A stretch of 64,000 nt of DNA from Pelagibius sp964472095. GTDB lineage: Bacteria > Pseudomonadota > Alphaproteobacteria > Kiloniellales > Kiloniellaceae. Each line of letters opens with the position of its first letter. Position 1 is the first letter of the stretch. The notes beneath the pieces were generated by a model. It was given only the letters and a program-made list of their open reading frames with translations, was not told the DNA's origin and made no database searches. Of the stretch, positions 52,975 to 60,046 are shown in pieces. The stretch lies in the NCBI GenBank assembly GCA_964472095.1, contig CAYYIV010000022.1, positions 1 to 64,000 of the forward strand, written 5' to 3'. The position numbers and the translations under genes are program-made.

Positions 52975-53006
52975 TTCGAATGTTCGATATTTATCGAACT
53001 TACGAA
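52975..53006. promoter_or_regulatory. 32-bp imperfect palindrome, candidate ArsR operator
   Basis: TTCGAATGTTCGATA (52975-52989), TT, then TATCGAACTTACGAA (52992-53006): 13 of 15 positions pair. It lies in a short AT-rich gap between the ArsR regulator gene and the flavin oxidoreductase gene. The size and symmetry fit a dimeric ArsR regulator controlling both. Confidence 0.7.
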
Positions 53007-53083
53007 TTTACCTGGCCTAGATATAGGTGAACCGCCGATTTCCGCAAGGCTTCTGTGGAAATCCGCCAAGCTAAGGGACCCTC

Positions 53084-54196
53084 ATGTCGTCGCTCTTCGC
53101 TCCCTTCTCCCTCAAGGACGTCACCCTCAGGAACCGCATCGCCGTCTCGCCGATGTGCCAGTATTCCGCCACCGAAGGGCTGACGAATGACTGGCACCAC
53201 GCCCATCTCGCCGGCCTGGCGCGCGGCGGCGCCGGCCTGGTGATCGCCGAAGCCACCGCCGTCTCGCCGGAAGGCCGCATCACGCCGGGCTGCACCGGCC
53301 TGTGGGACGACCGCCAGGCCGAGGCCTTCGCACCTGCCGTCGCCGCGATCAAGGCCGCCGGCGCGGTGCCCGGCATACAGATCGCCCACGCCGGCCGTAA
53401 GGCCAGCGCCAACCGCCCCTGGGAGGGCGACGACCACATTCCCGAAGGCGACCCGCGCGGCTGGCAAACGATCGCCCCTTCCGCTATTCCCTTCGGTGCC
53501 CATCTGCCGCGCCGCCCGCGGGCGATGACCAGGGACGATATCCACCGCGTGCAGCAGGACTACGCGGACGCCGCCGTACGCGCCCGCCGGGCCGGCTTCG
53601 AGTGGCTGGAGCTGCATTTCGCCCACGGCTACCTCGCCCAGTCCTTCCTCTCGCCGCACTCCAACCGGCGCGACGACGAGTACGGCGGTTCCCTCGAGAA
53701 CCGCAGCCGCTTCCTGGTCGAAACCTTCGAGGCGGTGCGTGCGGTCTGGCCGGAGAGCCTGCCGCTGACCCTCCGCCTCGGCGTCATCGAGTTCGACGGT
53801 CGCGAGGAGACCTTCGAGGAGTCCATCGAGCTGGCGCGACGTTTCGCCGACAAGGGCCTCGACCTGCTGGACGTCAGCATCGGGTTCAACATCCCCGGTG
53901 CCGCCATTCCCTGGGGGCCGGCCTTCATGGCGCCGCTCGCCGAGCGCATCCGCAAGGAAGTCGGGATCCCGACGGCCACCAGCTGGTTCATCAACGACCC
54001 GCAGCAGGCCGACACCCTGGTCCGCGAGGGCAAGGTGGATCTCGTCATGCTCGGCCGTGTGCTGCTGGAGAACCCGCACTGGCCCTACGAGGCCGCCCGT
54101 GCCCTCGGCATCGACAAGCCCTCCTGGGTGCTACCGGCGCCCTACGCCCACTGGCTGGAGCGCTACCGCCCGCAGCGTGACGAGGCCGCCGCGTAG
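53084..54196 (+). CDS. NADH:flavin oxidoreductase, Old Yellow Enzyme family (YqjM-like)
   Basis: 370 residues, a TIM-barrel flavoprotein. It has F-S-L-K-D-V-T-L-R-N-R-I at the start, the FMN/substrate Cys region S-P-M-C-Q-Y, the H-x-x-H-like QIAHAGRKAS, and ELHFAHGYLAQSFLSPHSNRRDDEYGGSLENR, typical of YqjM-type enzymes that reduce activated double bonds with NADPH. It is divergent from the ArsR gene. Its 3' end overlaps the converging glycosyltransferase gene by 34 bases. Confidence 0.92.
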   Translation: MSSLFAPFSLKDVTLRNRIAVSPMCQYSATEGLTNDWHHAHLAGLARGGAGLVIAEATAVSPEGRITPGCTGLWDDRQAEAFAPAVAAIKAAGAVPGIQIAHAGRKASANRPWEGDDHIPEGDPRGWQTIAPSAIPFGAHLPRRPRAMTRDDIHRVQQDYADAAVRARRAGFEWLELHFAHGYLAQSFLSPHSNRRDDEYGGSLENRSRFLVETFEAVRAVWPESLPLTLRLGVIEFDGREETFEESIELARRFADKGLDLLDVSIGFNIPGAAIPWGPAFMAPLAERIRKEVGIPTATSWFINDPQQADTLVREGKVDLVMLGRVLLENPHWPYEAARALGIDKPSWVLPAPYAHWLERYRPQRDEAAA

Positions 54197-54783
54197 AGCC
54201 GCCGGAAGTCGACGCCGCTGTCGACGTCGCCGAGACGATCCACGAAAGCGACCTTGCCGTCGGGCAGATTGGCGAGGGTGTCGGTGAGGGCGTCGGGCGT
54301 CGACCAGCGCACGCCGACGAACGGCAGGCGGAGCACCGGGCGGCGGCGGGCCCCGATCAGCCAGTAGCCGCCGTCCTCGGCGGAGCCGAACACCCAGTCG
54401 TGGACACCGAGCGCCCGGAAGGCGCGCCACACCCGCTGGCGGGTGATGCCGGGAATGTCGCTGCCGACGATGAGCGCCGGCCCGGGCGGCAGGATCGCCA
54501 GGATATGGCCCATGCGCCGGCCGAGATCGCCTCTGCCCTGCGCCAGCACCGGCCCGTCGAAGCGCCAGAGGCCGCGGCGCTCGCGCGCCGCCGCATCGGG
54601 CGTGACCGCCAGCCAGGTGGTCCAGCGCCGGTCGCCGGCCAACGCGCCGAGCAGCGCGGCGGTGTGGCCGCGGTAGAAGCGCAGCGCTTCGAGGTCACCG
54701 ATGTCGCGGGCGAGCCGTCGCTTCACCGTGCCGAGGCGCGGCGCCCGCGCCATGACCACGAGGTGGCGCCGCAGTTCAGCCAT
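54163..54783 (-). CDS. TIGR04282-type arsenosugar glycosyltransferase (DUF2064)
   Basis: 206 residues. VVMARAPRLGTVKRRLARDIG at the start, the V-G-S-D-I-P-G-I metal/nucleotide segment and F-G-S-A-E-D-G-G-Y-W-L-I-G match the DUF2064/TIGR04282 glycosyltransferase family named for its link to arsenosugar synthesis. No arsM or arsS gene is in the window, so the arsenic link is only family-level. It overlaps the next gene by 8 bases and the OYE gene end by 34 bases. Confidence 0.8.
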   Translation of the reverse strand: MAELRRHLVVMARAPRLGTVKRRLARDIGDLEALRFYRGHTAALLGALAGDRRWTTWLAVTPDAAARERRGLWRFDGPVLAQGRGDLGRRMGHILAILPPGPALIVGSDIPGITRQRVWRAFRALGVHDWVFGSAEDGGYWLIGARRRPVLRLPFVGVRWSTPDALTDTLANLPDGKVAFVDRLGDVDSGVDFRRLYAAASSRCGR

Positions 54784-55477
54784 AGAGCCGGGCGATCCAG
54801 GCGGGCGGCAGGCCGAGATACCACAGGGTCAGCAGCATGAGGTTGCGCGCGGGCCTGAACCACCAGCCGTCGCGCCGGTAGCGCGCCGCCGAGGTGACCG
54901 CGGCGCTCTGCAGCAGGCGGAGGCGGTGGCCCCCAAGGCGAACGAGGCGGCGCACCAGGTCGACGTCCTCCATCAAGGGCAAGGGCCGGTAGCCGCCGAC
55001 GCGGTCGTAGAGCCGCCGCGAGATCAGGAGACCCTGGTCGCCGTACGGCAGCGCCAGCCGCCGGCTGCGCCAGTTGGCCAGACGCTCGATGCGGCGGGCC
55101 TCGGGCGCCGCGTCGTCGAGGCGCAGGCGGAAGGCCGCCGCCATCTCCGCCGCGCTTTCGCCGGCGATGAAAGCCTTCACCTCGCGCGACCAGCCGTTCT
55201 CCAGGCGAGTGTCGGCATGAAGGAACAGCAGCCAGTCGCCCGAGCTGCGCGCCGCCCCGGCGATGAGCTGCGGGCCGCGGCCTGGTAGCGCCGCGAAGAC
55301 TGAGGCACCGAAGCCGTGCGCGATCTCCACCGTCTCAGCGCAGCCGCCGGCATCGGCGATGACGATCTCTCGCAGCAGGCCGGCGTGACGCGCCTCGCCC
55401 AGCGCGCTGAGGCAGCCCGGCAGCAGGCTGGCCGCGTCCAGGGTGGGGATGACGATAGAAAGGACTCCGTCCGACAT
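54776..55477 (-). CDS. TIGR04283-type family 2 glycosyltransferase
   Basis: 233 residues of the GT-A fold. It opens L-S-I-V-I-P-T-L-D-A-A and has the metal-binding L-F-L-H-A-D-T-R-L and the acceptor-site G-G-Y-R-P-L-P-L-M-E-D-V-D-L, typical of TIGR04283 proteins that pair with TIGR04282 ones. The ATG at 55477 has AAAGGA a few bases upstream. It overlaps the TIGR04282 gene by 8 bases, so both come from one message. Confidence 0.82.
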   Translation of the reverse strand: MSDGVLSIVIPTLDAASLLPGCLSALGEARHAGLLREIVIADAGGCAETVEIAHGFGASVFAALPGRGPQLIAGAARSSGDWLLFLHADTRLENGWSREVKAFIAGESAAEMAAAFRLRLDDAAPEARRIERLANWRSRRLALPYGDQGLLISRRLYDRVGGYRPLPLMEDVDLVRRLVRLGGHRLRLLQSAAVTSAARYRRDGWWFRPARNLMLLTLWYLGLPPAWIARLYG

Positions 55478-55612
55478 GATGGTCCTTTCATAGCACGACC
55501 GGCGTTGGCACGAGGCCGCCACGCGCTGCCGTCACAAGCTCATGTGATTTGGCCAAGGGCGACGGCCCGTGCTAGCGCAGAGGGCCGCCGCCCGCCCAGC
55601 CGAGGAGCGCCC

Positions 55613-56713
55613 TTGCCACCCGGACCCGATCTCCCCGCCCTGCAGCGCGCCCTCGCGGCGCTGCCGGCCTTCGCCACGGTGGCACCTGCGAATCTGCGGG
55701 TGCTGCCGACCAAGGGCCTGGCGCACGACCATGTAGAGCTGGTGGGACGAGATGTGCTGTTGCGGGTGCCCAGGCAGAGCCAGTGGGCCCTGCCCGCCGG
55801 CGAGAATCTCGCCTACCAGGCAGCCTGCTTCGAGCGGGTCAGCGCCAGCGGCCATGGTCCGCGGCTCTTCGGCATCCTGCCGCCGTCGCCGGCGATCCCA
55901 CTCGGTGCCCTCGCCGTTGAGCGCATCGCGGGGCGCCCGCCGCAGCTGCCGGCGGACCTGCCGGCCCTCGCCGAGGCCATGGCGCGGGTGCATGCCCTGC
56001 CGCTGCCGCCGCCGGGTGAGCGCCCGCCGCTGGCCGATCACCGCGACCCGGTCGCCGGGGCGCTCGCCGAGATCGAGGGACAAGCCACCTTCCTGGATGC
56101 CGCCCGGCTCGCCGCCGACAGCCGCCGGGCCATCGACGCGGAACTGGCCTGGGCGCGTGGCTTCGCCGTCCGCACCGCCGCCGGGGGCCCCCATCAGCCG
56201 CGCAGCCTGGTGCTGACCGATACCCATCCCGGCAACTTCCTGGTCACGCCGGACGGCAGGGCGGTCATCGTCGACCTGGAGAAAGCGCTCTACGGCGCGC
56301 CGGGCATCGACCTCGCTCACGCCACGATCTACTCCTCGACCACCTGGGACGTGGAAACCCACGCTGTCTTGAGCCGCGAGGCGGTCGCCGGCTTCTACCG
56401 CTGCTATCTGGACATCCTCGGCGAGGCCGCCGGCCCGCAGCGCCGCGCCGCCCTCGCCCCCTGGCTGCTGCCGCTGCGCCGGCTGCTCTTCCTGCGCGCC
56501 ACCACCTGGTGCGCCAAGTGGCGGGTGCAGCAAGCAAAACCGGCCGCCCGCGGCACCGAGAACTGGTCAGCAGCCAACAGCGATCCCGGCCTGGTCGCCC
56601 ATGTGGCTGAGCGGGTTGCCGACTACCTCTCGCCAGCAACCTTGGCGCGAATGCAGGCCGACTGGAGGGCCGACAGCCCCCTGCAGAAGTCGCTTCCCGA
56701 GTCGCACCAGTGA
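55613..56713 (+). CDS. Aminoglycoside phosphotransferase-like kinase (APH family)
   Basis: About 366 residues of the eukaryotic-like kinase fold. The key segments are L-V-L-T-D-T-H-P-G-N-F-L-V (catalytic Asp and Asn; the usual H-x-D is T-D-T-H) and V-I-V-D-L-E-K-A with the metal-binding Asp. Substrate unknown, perhaps a sugar or choline-like alcohol. The start is a TTG at 55613 with GAGGAG 7 bases upstream; a longer frame upstream is only antisense to the GT gene. It is divergent from that GT gene. Confidence 0.7.
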   Translation: MPPGPDLPALQRALAALPAFATVAPANLRVLPTKGLAHDHVELVGRDVLLRVPRQSQWALPAGENLAYQAACFERVSASGHGPRLFGILPPSPAIPLGALAVERIAGRPPQLPADLPALAEAMARVHALPLPPPGERPPLADHRDPVAGALAEIEGQATFLDAARLAADSRRAIDAELAWARGFAVRTAAGGPHQPRSLVLTDTHPGNFLVTPDGRAVIVDLEKALYGAPGIDLAHATIYSSTTWDVETHAVLSREAVAGFYRCYLDILGEAAGPQRRAALAPWLLPLRRLLFLRATTWCAKWRVQQAKPAARGTENWSAANSDPGLVAHVAERVADYLSPATLARMQADWRADSPLQKSLPESHQ

Positions 56714-56736
56714 ATCCCTGGAGTCAAGCATTCTTT

Positions 56737-56751
56737 GTTCTTGATTTGTTC
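56737..56751 (+). promoter_or_regulatory. LexA (SOS) box GTTC-N7-GTTC
   Basis: GTTC at 56737-56740, seven bases TTGATTT, then GTTC at 56748-56751, exactly the direct-repeat LexA site of alphaproteobacteria. A near third repeat (GTCC at 56759) keeps the same 11-base period. It lies 25 bases before the radical SAM gene start, in a short AT-rich gap. Confidence 0.75.
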
Positions 56752-56776
56752 TGTTTTTGTCCGTAGCGTTCCAGCC

Positions 56777-57880
56777 ATGGTTGATCTGATCCCCCAGCGA
56801 CCAAAGAAGGGCCGTGGCGCCGTCAGCAATGCCAGCGGGCGCTACGAGCCCTTCACCCGGGTCGCCGTCGACGACGGCTGGAACGAGCGCCTCGGCGATC
56901 CCGGCCCCGACGGCTTCGGCGAGCCGCCCGGCCCGCCGACCGAGGTGACCTGGGATGCAACCCGCAGCATCATCACCCGCAACACCTCGCCGGACGTTCC
57001 CTTCGACCGCTCCATCAACCCCTACCGGGGCTGCGAGCACGGCTGCATCTACTGCTTCGCAAGGCCGAGCCATGCCTGGCTCGGCTACTCGCCGGGCCTC
57101 GACTTCGAGACCAAGATCCTCGCCAAGCCCGAAGCCGCGGCGCTACTGAGGAAAGAGCTGGCGCGCAAGGCCTATAAACCGGAACCGATCGCGCTGGGCA
57201 CCAACACCGACCCCTACCAGCCGCTCGAGCGCCGCCTGAAGATCACCCGCAGCATCCTGGAGGTGCTGAAGGAAACCCGGCACCCCTTCACCATCGTCAC
57301 CAAGTCCAACCTGGTGCTGCGCGACCTCGACATCCTGGCGCCGATGGCGCGCGAGAACCTGGTGCGGGTGATGCTCTCGCTGACCACCCTCGACCGTGGC
57401 CTCGCCCGGGTGATGGAGCCGCGCGCGCCGATCCCCGAGCGCCGCCTTGAGGCGATCCGCACCCTCAACGCCGCCGGCGTCCCGGCGGGCGTGCTGACCG
57501 CCCCCGTCATCCCGGCGATCAACGATGCCGAACTGGAGGCCCTGCTGGAGGCGGCGGCGCGCGCCGGCGCCAGGCATGCGGGCTACGTGCTGCTGCGCCT
57601 GCCGCTGGAGATCAAGGCGCTCTTCGCCGAGTGGCTGGAGACCCACTTCCCCGACCGCAAGAGCAAGGTCCTCAATCTGGTGCGCGACACCCGCGAGGGC
57701 GGGCTCTACCAGGCGGAGTTCGGTTTGCGCCAGCGCGGCAGCGGCGTCTACGCCGACCTCATCGCCACGCGCTTCAAGCAGGCCGCCCGCCGCCTCGACC
57801 TCAACCGCGGTGCCGCGCCGCTCGACGTCACCCGGTTCCAGCCGCCTAAGCCGGACAACCGCCAGCTCTCGCTGCTGTAG
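56777..57880 (+). CDS. PA0069 family radical SAM protein (SplB-like)
   Basis: 367 residues. The radical SAM motif is C-E-H-G-C-I-Y-C (Cys86, 90, 93), preceded by S-I-N-P-Y-R-G, the pattern of spore photoproduct lyase-like proteins. Downstream segments SLTTLDRGLARVMEPRAP and PAGVLTAPVIPAINDAEL support the subgroup. Family members are often thought to act on DNA or nucleic acid, but the reaction is unknown. The LexA box upstream suggests a DNA-damage role here. ATG 56777 is used; the frame is open back to 56735. Confidence 0.9.
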   Translation: MVDLIPQRPKKGRGAVSNASGRYEPFTRVAVDDGWNERLGDPGPDGFGEPPGPPTEVTWDATRSIITRNTSPDVPFDRSINPYRGCEHGCIYCFARPSHAWLGYSPGLDFETKILAKPEAAALLRKELARKAYKPEPIALGTNTDPYQPLERRLKITRSILEVLKETRHPFTIVTKSNLVLRDLDILAPMARENLVRVMLSLTTLDRGLARVMEPRAPIPERRLEAIRTLNAAGVPAGVLTAPVIPAINDAELEALLEAAARAGARHAGYVLLRLPLEIKALFAEWLETHFPDRKSKVLNLVRDTREGGLYQAEFGLRQRGSGVYADLIATRFKQAARRLDLNRGAAPLDVTRFQPPKPDNRQLSLL

Positions 57881-57943
57881 AGCCCCCCTTGGGGAACACG
57901 CCGCGTTAATCACTTAAACGCTTCCATGTGTTAGAGAACCCGC

Positions 57944-59254
57944 ATGGAAGGGCATGCAAGCAGCATCACCGGATTCGCCATCGTTGTTGTCGGCGCGCTC
58001 GGTTGCGGCCTGCTGATGCGCCACTTCCGCCAGCCGATCCTGCTCGGCTACATCCTGGCCGGCGCGGCGCTCGGCCCCTCCGGTTTCGGCTTCGTCGAAA
58101 ATCGCGAGCAGATCCAGGTGCTCGCCGAACTCGGCGTGCTCATGCTGCTGTTCTTCATCGGCATGGAGCTGAACCTGCGCGACTTCCGCACCGTGTGGAA
58201 GGTTGCGGTGCTGACGACCGCCTTCCAGATCGCGGCCGCCTTCCTCGGCATGTACCTGCTCGGCCTGCTGCTCGACTGGCCGCTGGCGCTCACCGCCGTG
58301 GTCGGGTTCGTGGTGGCGCTCTCCTCCACCGCCGTCGCCATCAAGATGCTGGAGGAGATCGGCGAGAAGCGCACCCGGGTCGGCTACGTCACCATCGGCA
58401 TCCTGATCGCCCAGGATCTCGCGGTGATCCCGATGATCCTCATCATCGGCGCCTTCCGCGGCGAGGGCGGCATCGGCACCCTGGCGATCCTCAAGATCGG
58501 CATCTCCATCGTCTTTCTCGGCCTGATGATCGCCTATCTCAGCCAGCGCAAGCGGGTGCGCCTGCCCTTTACCAAGGACATCGGCCGCGCCAACGACCTG
58601 ACGCCGCTGGCCGGGCTGGCCTTCTGCTTCGGCGCCGCAGCGCTTTCCGGGCTGCTCGGCCTTTCGGCCTCCTACGGCGCCTTCCTGGCCGGCCTGGTGA
58701 TCGGCAATTCGACCATACGCCGCGCCATGATCCACTACACCGAGCCGATCCAGACGGTGCTGCTGATGGTGTTCTTCCTGACGATCGGCCTGCTCATCGA
58801 CGTCCAGTACATCTGGGCCAACCTCGGCATCGTGGTAATGCTGGTGTTCTTCGTCGCCATCCTCAAGACGGCACTGAACATCGTCCTCATCCGCGCCCTC
58901 GGCGAGACCTGGCCGCGCGCCTTCCTCTCCGCCGTGCTGCTGGCCCAGCTCGGCGAGTTCTCCTTCATCCTCGCCGCGCAGGGGCTTGCGGTCGCCGCCA
59001 TCGACTGGGAAAGTCACCGCCTGCTGGTCGCCGTCACCGTGCTGTCACTGATGGTCAGCCCGGTATGGCTGGAGGCCGCACGCCGCCTGCACCGCATCGC
59101 GCTGCTCGGCATCACCTCGGGCCGCGAGACGCTGCGCCTCACCGTCGGGCCGGAGGCGCTCGCGCTGGACCGCTCGCGCGGGCTCGTGGCGGCCTGGCTG
59201 GCGCGACAAAGCCGACCCGGCACCAAGGCTGGCGGTCAGGCCGCGTCAGACTAG
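57944..59254 (+). CDS. CPA2 family monovalent cation:proton antiporter (YbaL/KefB-type, no TrkA domain)
   Basis: 436 residues with about 12-13 helices from residue 9 to 380. Typical CPA2 segments are RQPILLGYILAGAALGP, G-V-L-M-L-L-F-F-I-G-M-E-L, ALSSTAVAIKMLEE and GILIAQDLAVIP, and SASYGAFLAGLVIGN. It exchanges K+ or Na+ for H+ across the inner membrane. The C-terminal NAD-binding RCK/TrkA domain common in KefB is missing, so regulation must differ. The gap before it has no other gene. Confidence 0.88.
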   Translation: MEGHASSITGFAIVVVGALGCGLLMRHFRQPILLGYILAGAALGPSGFGFVENREQIQVLAELGVLMLLFFIGMELNLRDFRTVWKVAVLTTAFQIAAAFLGMYLLGLLLDWPLALTAVVGFVVALSSTAVAIKMLEEIGEKRTRVGYVTIGILIAQDLAVIPMILIIGAFRGEGGIGTLAILKIGISIVFLGLMIAYLSQRKRVRLPFTKDIGRANDLTPLAGLAFCFGAAALSGLLGLSASYGAFLAGLVIGNSTIRRAMIHYTEPIQTVLLMVFFLTIGLLIDVQYIWANLGIVVMLVFFVAILKTALNIVLIRALGETWPRAFLSAVLLAQLGEFSFILAAQGLAVAAIDWESHRLLVAVTVLSLMVSPVWLEAARRLHRIALLGITSGRETLRLTVGPEALALDRSRGLVAAWLARQSRPGTKAGGQAASD

Positions 59255-59291
59255 GCAGTTACTTTGGGGCAACGCAGGGGGAAGACGAAGG

Positions 59292-59954
59292 GTGCCGGAT
59301 TTCGTGCTGGAAGTGGAGTTGGGCCAGAGCAGCGGCAGGACCGTCATCGGCATCGACGAGGCCGGTCGCGGGCCCTGGGCCGGGCCGGTCGTGGCCGCTG
59401 CCGTGTGGCTCGATCCCGCAAGGCTCGACCCGGCGCTGGCTTGCCGCCTGGACGATTCCAAGAAACTCTCGCCGGCCCTGCGCGACACCCTGTTCCTAGC
59501 GCTGACCGATCCCGCGGCCGGCTGCGCGCTGCTCGGCCTCGGCGAAGCCAGCGTCGCGGAGATCGACCAGTTGAACATCCTGCAGGCCTCCCTCCTCGCC
59601 ATGCAGCGCGCCGCCGCTGCCCTCGCCGTTGCGCTCGACACGGCGCAGCCGGGCCGACATCCCGAAGCCGCCCTGGTCGACGGCAACAAGCTGCCGAAGC
59701 TCGCCTGCGACGCCCGTGCCGTGGTGCAGGGCGACGGCCGCTGCCTCAGCATCGCCGCCGCTTCGGTCGTCGCCAAAGTGACCCGCGACCGCGCCATGGC
59801 CGGCCACGCCCGCGACTTTCCCGGCTACGGCTGGGAGCGCAACCAGGGCTACGGCACGTCCGAGCACCGCTCCGGCATCGCCCGGCTGGGGGTCACGCCG
59901 CTGCACCGCCGCTCGTTTCGTCCAGTGCGTGAGGCACTTTTGCTAAAGGCTTGA
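59292..59954 (+). CDS. rnhB: Ribonuclease HII
   Basis: 220 residues. The active-site segment VIGIDEAGRGPWAGPVV gives the first catalytic Asp and Glu; later D-S-K-K-L, V-D-G-N-K-L-P and S-V-V-A-K-V-T-R-D-R-A-M complete the site. It removes RNA from RNA:DNA hybrids, including single ribonucleotides in DNA. The start is a GTG at 59292 after GAAGG. It ends 92 bases before ccrM; its stop codon overlaps the first GANTC of the upstream cluster. Confidence 0.95.
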   Translation: MPDFVLEVELGQSSGRTVIGIDEAGRGPWAGPVVAAAVWLDPARLDPALACRLDDSKKLSPALRDTLFLALTDPAAGCALLGLGEASVAEIDQLNILQASLLAMQRAAAALAVALDTAQPGRHPEAALVDGNKLPKLACDARAVVQGDGRCLSIAAASVVAKVTRDRAMAGHARDFPGYGWERNQGYGTSEHRSGIARLGVTPLHRRSFRPVREALLLKA

Positions 59955-60015
59955 GTCGCCAAGACTCTTGACGCCAGACTCGGCTTGACTCAGGATGCCC
60001 GCTTCGCGCCGAATC
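59953..60015. promoter_or_regulatory. GANTC cluster in the ccrM promoter region
   Basis: Five GANTC sites in 63 bases: 59953-59957 (GAGTC), 59963-59967, 59977-59981 and 59987-59991 (GACTC each), and 60011-60015 (GAATC). The first four form two pairs with 10-base spacing. A TTGACG (-35-like) at 59968-59973 lies among them. GANTC is the substrate of the CcrM encoded 31 bases downstream, so the cluster can sense the enzyme's own product. Confidence 0.8.
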
Positions 60016-60046
60016 GGGGACGACGCGCGCAAGAGGGGAACAGCCT

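Noticed and set aside
57906..57917. TTAA repeat upstream of the antiporter as a CtrA box
   Set aside because: The spacing between the TTAA halves is 4 bases, not 7.
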